Assembly: GCF_030732865.1 (NCBI RefSeq)
Contig: NZ_JASHKB010000004.1
Span: 62,001 to 126,000, forward strand
Source: Roseitalea sp. MMSF_3546
Lineage (GTDB): Bacteria > Pseudomonadota > Alphaproteobacteria > Rhizobiales > Rhizobiaceae
DNA length: 64,000 nt
Direction: 5' to 3'
In this document: positions 53,838-62,255 of the stretch, one piece after another
How the letters are laid out: each line of letters opens with the position of its first letter
Numbering within the stretch: position 1 is the stretch's first letter
Program-made: the position numbers and the translations under genes
The notes under the pieces: generated by a model
The model's input: only the letters and a program-made list of their open reading frames with translations
What the model was told of the DNA's origin: nothing
Databases searched by the model: none

Positions 53838-53914
53838 TCGCCCGACGCGCCGCCGCATCGACCTGCGCCGACCCGCCCCGCCCGCGTCCGCGCGACGCTG
53901 AAACCGATGCGCCG

Positions 53915-54502
53915 ATGATCCGCGACCTGACAACCATGCTGATCGCCATGGCCATCGCGCTGGGACTGGGAGCCTATACGGCCGAACGAACGACACGGGA
54001 TTTCGCCGGCTTCGGCGCGCTCACGCTCGGCCTTTGGACCGCCTATCCCGATGCCGGTACACGGCAGGCCGACCCCTATGCCATGGCGGGCGCCGCCCGA
54101 CGCACCGAGCTGTCGCTGGGCGACTCCGAGGGGCTTGCCTTCACCGCCGGCATCGACCTTGGGGGACGTGCGCTCAGCGGGCGCTGCGCCTACCGGATCG
54201 AGGGAGGCGTGCCCTCGGCACGGCTGTGGACACTGCGCATGACCGATGCGGCGGGCCGCGACATCGTCGCACCGCCGGGCCTGACGGCGCGCACGCACAG
54301 CCGCGCCATCGTTCGGCCGCAAGAGCAGGGCGAATTCGTGATCACCGTCTCGGACACCGCGCAGACCGGCAACTGGCTGCATCTGGACCATGGCGGTCCG
54401 ATCCGCTTCGTGCTCACGCTCTACGATACCACCGTCGCCGGCGCGATGGCGCTGACCGAACTGTCCATGCCGACCATCCGGCGGATGGAGTGTCGGTCAT
54501 GA
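53915..54502 (+). CDS. DUF1214 domain membrane-anchored protein
   Basis: A 195-residue protein with an N-terminal membrane anchor (about 6-22) and a periplasmic DUF1214 domain: YRIEGGVPSARLWTLRMTDA, then GEFVITVSDTAQTGNWLHLD and GPIRFVLTLYDT. Its stop overlaps the DUF1254 gene start as ATGA (54499-54502). In many bacteria the two domains form one protein in the order DUF1254-DUF1214; here they are separate and reversed in order. Function is unknown. Confidence 0.88.
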   Translation: MIRDLTTMLIAMAIALGLGAYTAERTTRDFAGFGALTLGLWTAYPDAGTRQADPYAMAGAARRTELSLGDSEGLAFTAGIDLGGRALSGRCAYRIEGGVPSARLWTLRMTDAAGRDIVAPPGLTARTHSRAIVRPQEQGEFVITVSDTAQTGNWLHLDHGGPIRFVLTLYDTTVAGAMALTELSMPTIRRMECRS

Positions 54503-55056
54503 TCCGGCTCATATATGCGATCGTCATCGGCCTTGTCGGCGCGAGCGTCGTGCACCTGGCGATCGTCTTCCTGCTGCCGCGCTATTCCCAGAACAGTGCC
54601 TGGAACGCCATTGTCGCTGCGACAACGATCAACCAGCCCGTCGAAATGAACGGCGAGGGCGACGATCCGCGCCTTGCCCGGCTCGTGAGCCGCTTCGATC
54701 CGTATTTCCGCCAGGTCGTGTGCCGGTACGATATCAGCGAAGGCGGCATGCGGATCCATGCCGATGTCCAGGCGCCGTTGTGGACCGCGGCCATCTACGA
54801 TTCGCTTGCCCTGAGCTACGCTTCGGGCAATGACCGGCTGACGGCCGGACAGCTGCTCGACTTCGCCATCGTCGACGACCGTCAGTTGCGTTTTGTCCGG
54901 CAGAACACGCCGAGCGTGCTGACGGACTCGGTCATCGTACCGGCCCGCGACACGCAAGGCTTCGTGATCGTTCGCGTCTTCGTGCCGGACCGCAGCTGGA
55001 CGCAGCTTGCCGAATCGTTCGTGCAGGCCATTTCCTGCGACACGCTGACGTTCTGA
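54499..55056 (+). CDS. DUF1254 domain membrane-anchored protein
   Basis: A 185-residue protein with a membrane anchor (about 4-25, YAIVIGLVGASVVHLAIVFL) and a DUF1254 domain in the periplasm, with PLWTAAIYDSLALSYASGND and RDTQGFVIVRVFVPDRSW as landmarks. Two cysteines (VVCRYD, AISCDTLTF) might pair. It is coupled to the DUF1214 gene by an ATGA overlap, so the two products probably form a complex next to PBP1A (inference). Confidence 0.87.
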   Translation: MIRLIYAIVIGLVGASVVHLAIVFLLPRYSQNSAWNAIVAATTINQPVEMNGEGDDPRLARLVSRFDPYFRQVVCRYDISEGGMRIHADVQAPLWTAAIYDSLALSYASGNDRLTAGQLLDFAIVDDRQLRFVRQNTPSVLTDSVIVPARDTQGFVIVRVFVPDRSWTQLAESFVQAISCDTLTF

Positions 55057-55063
55057 ACCCGGC

Positions 55064-55273
55064 TCACCGTGAGCCGGCCGCGCGCCCCGGCGTCTTGTCC
55101 GATCCGCCGCGGCCCGGTGCGTTGTCCGGTGCGAACCCCGACAAGGGCTCGCGGCGCACGCCGGTGAAGAACAGGACCTTCGCCGAACCGCATCGGGCCT
55201 CACGCGCGCGTGCGGACCGGGTTGCGCGCATGCCCGTGTGACGATACCCCGCCAATGCAACAATATCGGCCAT
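55064..55273 (-). CDS. Small basic protein with AKVLFFTGVRRE motif
   Basis: A 69-residue reading frame on the minus strand, ending seven bases past the DUF1254 stop in convergent orientation. It has an AAGGGGG ribosome site five bases before the ATG. The stretch CGSAKVLFFTGVRREP (about 28-43) resembles a conserved core in small unnamed rhizobial proteins (recalled, not checked). The rest is rich in Arg, Gly and Ala. No membrane segment or signal peptide. Function unknown. Confidence 0.5.
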   Translation of the reverse strand: MADIVALAGYRHTGMRATRSARAREARCGSAKVLFFTGVRREPLSGFAPDNAPGRGGSDKTPGRAAGSR

Positions 55274-55320
55274 CGGTGCCCCCTTCGTGCCTGTTGCAGC
55301 CGCCGCAAGAGTGAGAGCTT

Positions 55321-55328
55321 ATGGTTAA
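55321..55328. promoter_or_regulatory. TTAACCAT box (minus strand) before the DUF2336 gene
   Basis: The complement of ATGGTTAA at 55321-55328 is TTAACCAT, the rhizobial CtrA-type core, 27 bases before the DUF2336 start and 48 before the divergent small gene. Confidence 0.4.
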
Positions 55329-55354
55329 CGCATTGCTAATTGTTGGCCGCTAGC

Positions 55355-56272
55355 ATGAGGGCGAGCCGCGACCGCATCGACCGCTTGCCGCAAAGTGCCG
55401 CCATGCGCAACGAACGCCTTGCCCTTATGCTGTGTGAACGCGTGGCGAACTTCGCCCGCATGGAACGCCCCTCGGCCGCCCACATGGCGCGCATCGACCG
55501 GCTGGTCGCCGACAATCTCGACCTGCTCGATTTCGACAGCCAGCGAACGCTGATCGGCCTGCTCGCGCCGCTGCCGACGACGCCGCGCACCCTCGTGAAG
55601 CTGATCTGCCATCGGGTGCGCGGCGATGTCGCCGCACCGTTCATCGCGCACTCGCCGGCAATCGAGGAGGCGATGGCGCTCGAGATCCTGGCCCGCCACG
55701 GCGCGGGCGCCCATTCGCGCGCCGTCGCCCGCCGAAACGCATTGCCGTCGTCCGTGATCGAGGCGCTGCGCGCGCTCGACGATCCGGCAACGGATCGGGC
55801 GCTCGAGCTTCGCCAGACGGCAACGCAAGTGCCGCCTGCGCATGCCGAAGCCGTGCCGGCGCCGGCCGATGCCGAAGCGCTGGCCGAGATGACCGAGTTC
55901 GCCGCAAGCGGCAAAAGGACCCTGTTTGCGACGGCCCTTGCCGACGCCACCGGCCTTTCCATGGAAAGCGCGATTGTCCTTTGCGAGGATCCGACCTCGC
56001 GCAACATGCTGTTCGCGCTGCGTTTCATCGGTTTCGACGAGGCGATGGCGACTGCGGTCTTCAGCGGCCTTGCCGGCGATCTCGCCCGCGACCCGCAGGT
56101 GCAGGCACGCTTCCGGCAGAGCTATGGCGCGATCACGCCGACCGCCGCGGCCGAACGGGTGCGCTCCTTCAAGCTCGAGGAGCTCGCGGTGGCCGAATGG
56201 CTGCACGTGAGCGTCGCCAATGATCCCGGCGCGGTTGCCGGCAGGCCGAAGCGTCTTTCGCGCGCGGGCTGA
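55355..56272 (+). CDS. DUF2336 domain protein
   Basis: A 305-residue soluble helical protein of the DUF2336 family, which is common in alphaproteobacteria. Typical parts are LALMLCERVANFARMERPSA, LDFDSQRTLIGLLAPLPTTP, EAMALEILARHGAGAHSRAV and NMLFALRFIGFDEAMATAVF; the repeated helical hairpins look HEAT-like. Function is unknown. The start is uncertain: the ATG at 55355 has no clear ribosome site and a TTG lies at 55340. It is monocistronic and convergent with DUF1491. Confidence 0.85.
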   Translation: MRASRDRIDRLPQSAAMRNERLALMLCERVANFARMERPSAAHMARIDRLVADNLDLLDFDSQRTLIGLLAPLPTTPRTLVKLICHRVRGDVAAPFIAHSPAIEEAMALEILARHGAGAHSRAVARRNALPSSVIEALRALDDPATDRALELRQTATQVPPAHAEAVPAPADAEALAEMTEFAASGKRTLFATALADATGLSMESAIVLCEDPTSRNMLFALRFIGFDEAMATAVFSGLAGDLARDPQVQARFRQSYGAITPTAAAERVRSFKLEELAVAEWLHVSVANDPGAVAGRPKRLSRAG

Positions 56273-56282
56273 GGCTGTCGCT

Positions 56283-56642
56283 TCAACTTGCCAGCGCGAT
56301 CAGCGCGTCGACCGGTTCGGTCCAGTTCTCGATCTCCACGAGCCAGAAATCGGGATCAAAGCGCGCCTCGCGCTCGGCGAAATCGCGCAAGGCCAAAGCG
56401 TCGGAAACGGACGGTCCGGGCACGAACATGTGGGCCTGCGCCACCGTGTCGCGGGCTCCGGAGAGGTCCGGCGGGGCGGGCTGGAACAGATCGTATCGAC
56501 CGTCTTCGGCGCGGTGGAAGGCGACAAACAGCGTGCCGGCCTCGTCATTGCCGTGCCGGGCGACATAGGCGAAGCCGCCGCCGGCCTGCACCCGGCGGAT
56601 CAGCGCGGCAACGAAGATCGTCGTCGTCAGCCGGGCGACCAC
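56283..56642 (-). CDS. DUF1491 family protein
   Basis: A 119-residue cytoplasmic protein of the DUF1491 family: IFVAALIRRVQAGGGFAYVARHGNDEAG is spread over 9-36, FQPAPPDL at about 53-60, and EREARFDPDFWLVEIENW closes the fold. It has no known biochemical role. It starts with GTG, eight bases after the peptidoglycan-binding gene on the same strand, in an operon with the kinase at 57533-59107. Confidence 0.85.
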   Translation of the reverse strand: MVARLTTTIFVAALIRRVQAGGGFAYVARHGNDEAGTLFVAFHRAEDGRYDLFQPAPPDLSGARDTVAQAHMFVPGPSVSDALALRDFAEREARFDPDFWLVEIENWTEPVDALIALAS

Positions 56643-56649
56643 GTCCGCC

Positions 56650-57555
56650 TCAGTCGATCAGGCCGATGGCCACCATCTTGTCGACGAGCGCGTCGTCGAT
56701 CTCACCGGTGACGGGAAGGCGGAACAGGGCCTGGAATTCGCGCACGGCCGCACGGGTCTGCTCGCCGGCGATGCCGTCGACGGCGATCTTGTCATTTCCG
56801 AACGCCTTGAGCCCGGCCTGCACCTTGACGACACGCCGATCGGGCAATGTCGGGCTCGCGCCGTCGCCGGGCGCCGGTGCGCTCGCCGGCACGGGCAGTT
56901 CCTCGACCGTCGCGATCGGTGGGGCGGGCTGGACCGGCTCGCCTCCGGCCGATTGGGGACGCGGGCGGGGAATCGCAGCGGTCACCATGGTGTTGTTGCG
57001 CAGGCTGGTCAGCAGCTCTTCCGTGGTCAACTCGATGCCGCGCAGGCCGACACTGTGCTTGTACTCATCGACCGCCGCGCGGGTTTGCGGGCCCTTTATG
57101 CCGTCGATCGCGCCGCCATAAAAGCCCAGTTCGCCCAGCATCGTCTGCAATTCGACGATCGGCTCGGCCTGGGCCTGTCGCGGGCGCGCATCGGGGGCAG
57201 CCGGTTCGGGCATCACGATCCGCTCGACCGCAACCGGTGCGCGCTCTGGCCTGCGCGCCGGCTGATCGTCGAAGACGATGCGCGTGACGTTGCGACCGGT
57301 GCCGGCCGGTGCGGCGTCCGCGCCATGGCCGTGCCGCGCCGGACCGTCCTGCCCCCGCGTTTCGAAAATGGCCGAGGGGTGCGGGCCATCCTGCATGACC
57401 AGCGCGTTGACCGTTCCATAGCCGATGACGGCAAAGGCAAGCGATCCGGCGGCAAAGCGGCCCGGATATCGGGCAATTCCTGCGCCCAGGGCCCGTGTCG
57501 CCGCGTGAAGAAAGCCGCCATCGTCGTCAATGTCAGCCAGTTCGTCGCGACGCAT
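56650..57555 (-). CDS. Membrane-anchored peptidoglycan-binding protein
   Basis: A 301-residue protein with a cytoplasmic N-terminus, one transmembrane helix (about 33-50, FAAGSLAFAVIGYGTVNALV) and two peptidoglycan-binding (PGBD-1) domains in the periplasm: LQTMLGELGFYGGAIDGIKG followed by TRAAVDEYKH (about 135-170), and VQAGLKAFGNDKIAVDGIAG with TRAAVREFQ (about 245-285). A proline-rich linker separates them. It has no catalytic domain, so it is a wall anchor or sensor. It overlaps the upstream kinase gene by 23 bases. Confidence 0.87.
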   Translation of the reverse strand: MRRDELADIDDDGGFLHAATRALGAGIARYPGRFAAGSLAFAVIGYGTVNALVMQDGPHPSAIFETRGQDGPARHGHGADAAPAGTGRNVTRIVFDDQPARRPERAPVAVERIVMPEPAAPDARPRQAQAEPIVELQTMLGELGFYGGAIDGIKGPQTRAAVDEYKHSVGLRGIELTTEELLTSLRNNTMVTAAIPRPRPQSAGGEPVQPAPPIATVEELPVPASAPAPGDGASPTLPDRRVVKVQAGLKAFGNDKIAVDGIAGEQTRAAVREFQALFRLPVTGEIDDALVDKMVAIGLID

Positions 57556-59107
57556 CGCGGCCCTCCGTCTTGGTCGTCTCGTTATCGTCATTGCTTGCGC
57601 GCATGGCCGGCGCGTCTGCCGCAGCGGGCGGTTGGGCCGCTTCGCCATGCCCGGTTTCGCGGCCGCCGCGCGCGGCCGGTATGGTGACCGCCACCTTCGT
57701 GCCGATGTCGGGCTGGCTGTCGATCCGGACATTGCCGCCATGCAACTCGACCAGGCCCTTGACGAGAGCCAGTCCAAGACCGGTGCCTTCGCACTGCCGG
57801 GTATAGGCGTTGTCGGCCTGGCGGAAGGGCAGGCCTAACGCCTGAAGATCGGCCGCGCTGATGCCGATGCCGGTGTCGGCCACCGTCAGGATCATGTCGT
57901 CGGCGCCCACGGATGCATCGATCGTCACGCAGCCCTGTTCCGGCGTGAACTTGACGGCATTGGACAACAGGTTGATCAGCACCTGCTTGACGGCGCGCCG
58001 GTCGGCGATGGCGAACATGTCCGGCGCGGCGGGCCGCACATTAAGATGAATGGCCTTCGCTTCGGCCTGCGGCCCGATCAGGGCAACGGCCTCGTTGACC
58101 GTTTCGGCGAGATCGAACGTCTCCGGGACGATCCTGTATTGGCCCGCCTCGATCTTGGCGACATCGAGGATGGCGTTGACGATGCCCAGCAGATGCATCG
58201 CCGCGCCATGAATGAGATCGACATATTCGTCGCGCCGCCCGGCCGGAAGACTGGCCGCCTCCCCGCGCCGCAGCAGATCGGAAAAGCCGATGATGGCATT
58301 GAGCGGGGTTCGCAGTTCATGGCTGACCATGGCGAGATGGCGTCGCTCGCCTTCCGGGCCGGCTTCGCCGTCGCATTCGGTGGAAGCGGCGGGGCGATCC
58401 CCGCGCTCGCCGCCAGGGTGCCCAGCCGCAGGGGCGATCCTCGCCCGGACGCGACCGCCGGGCATCGCCTGAAGCGCAATGCGCGCGGGCGCAAAGCTCT
58501 GGCGGGTGCGGCCATCGGACTCATCGATCCGCAACTGGACGCTGGCGCTTTCGCAGTCGCCGGCGCGCAGTGACGAAAGGGCTTGCAGCCAGGCAACCCG
58601 GTCGCCGACATGGATGCGGTCGAGCAGCGCTTCGCCGGCGGCAATCACCAGGTCGGGACCGGCCCGGGCAACGCGGCCGTTGCGGTCGAGCAAGAGGGTT
58701 TCGGCATCGGCGGGCTGATCGGCGTCGCATGCCAGCGTCTCGGCGGGGGCTCGGGCGGGCGGCTGCGGATCGGCGGGCACTGCAGCGGCGGGCCGCACGG
58801 GCTCGGGCAGATGCAGGGCAGCCAGCGCTACCAGGCCGAAAAGGCTCGCCGAAATCAGCGCGGCGAGCGCCGCGGCCGGCGGGGCCGCTTCAGCGCCCAA
58901 GACCAGCGAATAGACACCGGCACCGGCGCAGACCGCAGCCAGGAGCATGGCGAGGATCACGGTGGCCGGGCGCCAGTTCGCGGCAAGGCGCTGGCGATGC
59001 GGTCCGGCCGGAGACGACAGCCATGCGCCTTTCGCACCGGCGAGAAGCGGAGCGAACGGCTTTCGTATCGAGGGCATGAACAAACGCACCGGCACACTTT
59101 CCGACAT
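57533..59107 (-). CDS. Membrane PAS-type histidine kinase
   Basis: A 524-residue sensor kinase with two close helices (about 40-90), a cytoplasmic PAS-like domain (about 125-215), a linker and a kinase core: His in MVSHELRTPLNAIIGFSDLL, N box LLSNAVKFTPEQG, G1 VADTGIGIS and G2 GTGLGLALVKGLVELHGG. The core is of the DivJ/PleC/PdhS type, which suggests a cell-cycle role, but no specific name can be given. There is no partner regulator beside it. The start is uncertain (ATG at 59107 or 59077). A TTAACCAT box lies about 125 bases upstream. Confidence 0.82.
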   Translation of the reverse strand: MSESVPVRLFMPSIRKPFAPLLAGAKGAWLSSPAGPHRQRLAANWRPATVILAMLLAAVCAGAGVYSLVLGAEAAPPAAALAALISASLFGLVALAALHLPEPVRPAAAVPADPQPPARAPAETLACDADQPADAETLLLDRNGRVARAGPDLVIAAGEALLDRIHVGDRVAWLQALSSLRAGDCESASVQLRIDESDGRTRQSFAPARIALQAMPGGRVRARIAPAAGHPGGERGDRPAASTECDGEAGPEGERRHLAMVSHELRTPLNAIIGFSDLLRRGEAASLPAGRRDEYVDLIHGAAMHLLGIVNAILDVAKIEAGQYRIVPETFDLAETVNEAVALIGPQAEAKAIHLNVRPAAPDMFAIADRRAVKQVLINLLSNAVKFTPEQGCVTIDASVGADDMILTVADTGIGISAADLQALGLPFRQADNAYTRQCEGTGLGLALVKGLVELHGGNVRIDSQPDIGTKVAVTIPAARGGRETGHGEAAQPPAAADAPAMRASNDDNETTKTEGRDASRRTG

Positions 59108-59418
59108 GCCGCCGGGCATCGGCGGCACCGGGACAATCCCATGCGAGCGTTTACGAATGGATAAATGCAGCACTCCCAACAGTGCATGGCGGGGCCACCG
59201 GCGCCGGGCCGGCGGGGGTTTGCGTGTTATGGTTAACGAAGTCGCAAAGGTGCTAACCGGCGAGAATCGCCACGGTCTTCGACGCGCGTCGAATTTGATG
59301 CAAATGTCTGTCAAAGGCGCCCGTTCGTTGCGACCCGGTCTTCATGCGGCGGTGCCAAGATAGGGCCGGGTTGGCCCTTTGCGCATTATGGCGGCAAGGG
59401 GTGGCGTGGGGAAATGCC
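59108..59418. other. Divergent promoter region with a TTAACCAT box (59229-59236)
   Basis: About 310 bases between the divergent kinase and DUF5330 genes. No gene was seen. The minus strand has TTAACCAT at 59229-59236, facing the kinase gene, and one GAATC site lies about 35-45 bases further on. Confidence 0.45.
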
Positions 59419-59733
59419 ATGATCGGATTGCTGCTGCGGACTTTCTTCTGGGCCTTTGTGGCGCTGGTCGCGCTGCCGAGCTTCGTTTCGACGCCGGCGC
59501 CCGAAGCGGCGGCCGAGGCGCCGACCCTCGACCGCACCGAGGCGTCGATCGCCGCGCTGCAACTGGCCGGCGGGCTGACATCGGATCTGGGCGAAATCTG
59601 CCATCGCCAGCCCATGGTGTGCGAGAGCGGCCGGGCCCTGGCCGACGCCACACTGGCACGGGCCAGGGAAGGTCTTGCGATCGCACGCGGGGTCGTGCTC
59701 GACGCGGCGCCTTCCGGCACGCCGCAGCCATAG
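59419..59733 (+). CDS. DUF5330 family protein
   Basis: A 104-residue protein with an N-terminal membrane anchor or signal (about 3-21, GLLLRTFFWAFVALVALPSF) and a DUF5330-like remainder: ALQLAGGLTSDLGEICHRQPMVCESGRA is split over about 53-80, with two cysteines that may pair. It is periplasmic by prediction. Function is unknown. A GGGGAA site precedes the ATG. Confidence 0.75.
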   Translation: MIGLLLRTFFWAFVALVALPSFVSTPAPEAAAEAPTLDRTEASIAALQLAGGLTSDLGEICHRQPMVCESGRALADATLARAREGLAIARGVVLDAAPSGTPQP

Positions 59734-59938
59734 CGGAGCATCGGCGCGCACGGACGACACGCGGCCGTCACGGCCGGGGATCCTGCTGCCGCCAAAGGCG
59801 ACATTGCCAGGGGCGCGTGGCACCTGTTGCCTTGAGCTTGGCCGCCGCCGGCCATATCTTGATTCAAGAGGCGACAGGCGCGGCATCACCGATCTGCGCG
59901 ATGTGGCCGAAACGCGAACAACAGCGCATTGGGATTTG

Positions 59939-60379
59939 ATGACCGACACGACCATGGCCCGCGACATCGACGCGATCATCGACGATTTCGACCTGCTCGA
60001 GGACTGGGAGGACAAGTATCGCTATGTGATCGAGCTGGGCCGCGAACTGCCTGAACTCACCGACGAGGAACGCAGCGAGGCCAATCGCGTGCAGGGCTGC
60101 GTCAGCCAGGTATGGCTGGTTGCCGACCGCCTCAACGGGTCGGAGGCGGGCGAGCATCGCGTCGGTTTCCGCGCCGACTCGGACGCGCATATCGTGCGCG
60201 GGCTCGCCTCGATCATGGTCAGCGCGCTTTCGGGAAAACCGGCCGGCGAGATCATCGATTTCGACGCCGAAGCGCTGTTCCGGCGCATCGGGCTCGACAG
60301 CCACCTGACGCCGCAACGCTCCAACGGCCTGCGCTCGATGGTCGACCGTATGAAGGCCGAGGCCCGCGCCGCCCTGTGA
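59939..60379 (+). CDS. sufE: SufE family sulfur-acceptor protein
   Basis: A 146-residue protein that takes persulfide sulfur from the cysteine desulfurase SufS for iron-sulfur cluster assembly. Cys54 in NRVQGCVSQVWL is the sulfur acceptor; YVIELGRELPELTDEERSEA and ADSDAHIVRGLASIMV are family marks. Length is standard. The gene is not in a suf operon here. The 205-base upstream gap holds no gene. Confidence 0.93.
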   Translation: MTDTTMARDIDAIIDDFDLLEDWEDKYRYVIELGRELPELTDEERSEANRVQGCVSQVWLVADRLNGSEAGEHRVGFRADSDAHIVRGLASIMVSALSGKPAGEIIDFDAEALFRRIGLDSHLTPQRSNGLRSMVDRMKAEARAAL

Positions 60380-60408
60380 GGCGGTCTGCCCGGACCTTGC
60401 CGGACCGG

Positions 60409-61209
60409 TCAGGGGCGCATGGCATCGGGGCGATAGTCGGCGCTGCCCCAGTGCCGCGTTCCGCTGCGGCGGGGCGCCGGCGGCGGGTTGTAGTGGCGGT
60501 CGAGCGCTCGCAGGGCCGCCGCGAGCATGACCTTGGCCGAGCGACGCGGCCAGCCGCGTTCGGTTTCCACCTGCTCGAGCCCTTTCAAGAAGCAGCACAC
60601 ATCGATCAGCACGCCCGCGAATTCCGGGCCGACCGCCTCGAGCGCCGCGTGCAGCCGGGCGCGCGCGTCCAGCGCCCGGTCGCCGAGATCGGCCGCCCCG
60701 GCGGCCGAAGCGGCGCCGGCGCGAACCGTGTGCGCGGGATCCCATGACGCGGTCACCTTCTGACGCAATTGGCCAAATTCGAAATCGGCACGCAACCTTT
60801 CGCCGGCCGCGCAAAGGTCCTCGTCGATGAGCGCCTGGCCATGGCGGGTTCGTGCCAGTCGCGCAAGCGGCGATTCGGCCGCATTGACGAGGGCGGGCGC
60901 GCCGGGCACGCGGCGCAGGTCGCGGTGCTGGCCGGCATGATCCCCGTCCGCCTTCATCCGGTTCAGGAAGGACCTGCCATCCTCGGTCACGACCACAACG
61001 GAACTGCCGCACTCGCCGCCAGGGGCGCGATCGAGCCAGCCCGCGCGAACCATCTCGGTCACCATCTCGGTGTCGCATGCAAGGGCTCGGCCGTCGGTCA
61101 GCCGCAGGAGAACCCTGGCGGCGCTGCGGGTCGGTTCGATGCGTGCCGGCCCCGCCCCTGCGATCGCGCCGACCAGCCGTGTGATGCGCCTTTGCCGACT
61201 ATCGCTCAT
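60409..61209 (-). CDS. DUF6456 domain protein
   Basis: A 266-residue soluble protein. The C-terminal 150 residues (from SPLARLARTRHGQALIDEDL through RLRADFEFGQLRQKVTASWD to CCFLKGLEQVETERGWPRRSAKVML, about 110-245) match a helical domain frequent in Hyphomicrobiales, called DUF6456 from memory; it resembles winged-helix regulators. Residues 20-90 may be a second winged helix. It overlaps the DnaA-like gene by 11 bases, so both are co-expressed. A DNA-binding role is inferred. Confidence 0.75.
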   Translation of the reverse strand: MSDSRQRRITRLVGAIAGAGPARIEPTRSAARVLLRLTDGRALACDTEMVTEMVRAGWLDRAPGGECGSSVVVVTEDGRSFLNRMKADGDHAGQHRDLRRVPGAPALVNAAESPLARLARTRHGQALIDEDLCAAGERLRADFEFGQLRQKVTASWDPAHTVRAGAASAAGAADLGDRALDARARLHAALEAVGPEFAGVLIDVCCFLKGLEQVETERGWPRRSAKVMLAAALRALDRHYNPPPAPRRSGTRHWGSADYRPDAMRP

Positions 61210-61666
61210 TGGACGCTCCAAGCACCGGCGGAATGGAAAAGGCGATGCGCGCAACCCGCTCGGCCATTGCGACGATCATGTCGAACTCCTCGTCATCGCG
61301 CAGATCCTCGATCAGATGGCATGCATACACGACGGTGCTCTTGTTGCGCCCGAAGCCGGCGGCAACATCGACCATGCGCAGGCCGAGTGTGACATGAGCG
61401 ATATACATGCCGATCTGCCGGACGCGGGCGACCGGCTTGCCGCTGCGTTCTGGCGATCGCAATTGTCGCCCGCAGACCGAAAACAGCGCCGCCATCAGGT
61501 CGATCACGCCATCGCACAGGGCCGCCGTCTCCTCCTGCGACAGGGGCCTGCGGTCCGGCCCGCGCCAGTCCCGACCGTTCCAGTCGAGCTCGCCGGCATC
61601 ATCGACCACAGCCTCGGGCATGAGGCGACGGAAGCGGTGGGCGATCATGTCGTCCAGTCTGTGCAT
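61199..61666 (-). CDS. DnaA domain IV-like protein (HdaB-like)
   Basis: A 155-residue protein. Residues about 75-140 resemble the DnaA C-terminal DNA-binding domain: ARVRQIGMYIAHVTLGLRMV, AAGFGRNKSTVVYACHLIED, which matches the DnaA signature GRxHSTVxHA in form. The N-terminal 75 residues lack an ATPase. Caulobacter HdaB is a similar stand-alone domain-IV protein that counters DnaA inactivation and promotes replication starts; homology is inferred from fold and size. A palindrome sits just upstream of its promoter. Confidence 0.75.
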   Translation of the reverse strand: MHRLDDMIAHRFRRLMPEAVVDDAGELDWNGRDWRGPDRRPLSQEETAALCDGVIDLMAALFSVCGRQLRSPERSGKPVARVRQIGMYIAHVTLGLRMVDVAAGFGRNKSTVVYACHLIEDLRDDEEFDMIVAMAERVARIAFSIPPVLGASNER

Positions 61667-61720
61667 TGCGACCTCCGCGTTTGAGGATTTTTTTCTTATA
61701 GCAGGTCGCGACGGGTTTGA

Positions 61721-61738
61721 TAGGAATTTGGTCCTATT
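61721..61738. promoter_or_regulatory. Palindrome ATAGGA-N6-TCCTAT upstream of the HdaB-like gene
   Basis: Perfect 6-bp arms at 61721-61726 and 61733-61738, 55 bases before the start. A minus-strand TATAAG (61701-61696) could be the -10; the palindrome would then cover the -35 region, so it may be an operator. Confidence 0.45.
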
Positions 61739-61861
61739 TCGGCTTGCGCCATGACATATCGAGGTTTTCCGGCGGATGCATGCGGGGACGAGCCGAACTT
61801 ATCGAACCGGCCGAAGGCCCGCCTATCGTCGCGCGGCACGAAGCGAAGGGGTGGCAAGACG

Positions 61862-62185
61862 ATGGAACGGCCGAACGAACCCAACCGGGCGGTGACCATG
61901 GACGTGGACTGGCTGCTGCGCCGGATGACGGACACGGAGCCGGGCAGGCTGGAGAACGCGCCCGCTGCAAGCAAGCGTCAATGGCTGACGATCGTCGAGC
62001 GGCACCTTGCACGCGAGCGCAACAAGGGCCTGGCCCGGCACTGGAGCTACAGCCTCAACCGCCATATTGCCCTGAAAGCGGCGCGCGACCGGCTGCGCGG
62101 CATGCTCGCCGCCGGCGCGGACCGCGCCGGCCCCGATGGTTCAGCCGGTCGTCGGCCGCGGCAAAGCGCGCGCAGGCATCCATAG
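61862..62185 (+). CDS. Small helical basic protein, unknown
   Basis: A 107-residue reading frame, divergent from the HdaB-like gene and convergent with mucR. The section MDVDWLLRRMTDTEPGRLEN and the following AASKRQWLTIVERHLARERN look like amphipathic helices; the end is basic and probably disordered. No family, signal peptide or membrane segment is recognised. A GGGGTGGCAAGACG sequence gives a weak ribosome site. It may be real because its amino-acid use is normal for the genome. Confidence 0.45.
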   Translation: MERPNEPNRAVTMDVDWLLRRMTDTEPGRLENAPAASKRQWLTIVERHLARERNKGLARHWSYSLNRHIALKAARDRLRGMLAAGADRAGPDGSAGRRPRQSARRHP

Positions 62186-62255
62186 CGGCCTGCGCGCCTG
62201 GCCGATGCGGCCGTCGGGCAGACAGCGGCGAAAAGACGAACCGGGGGCCGGCGGG

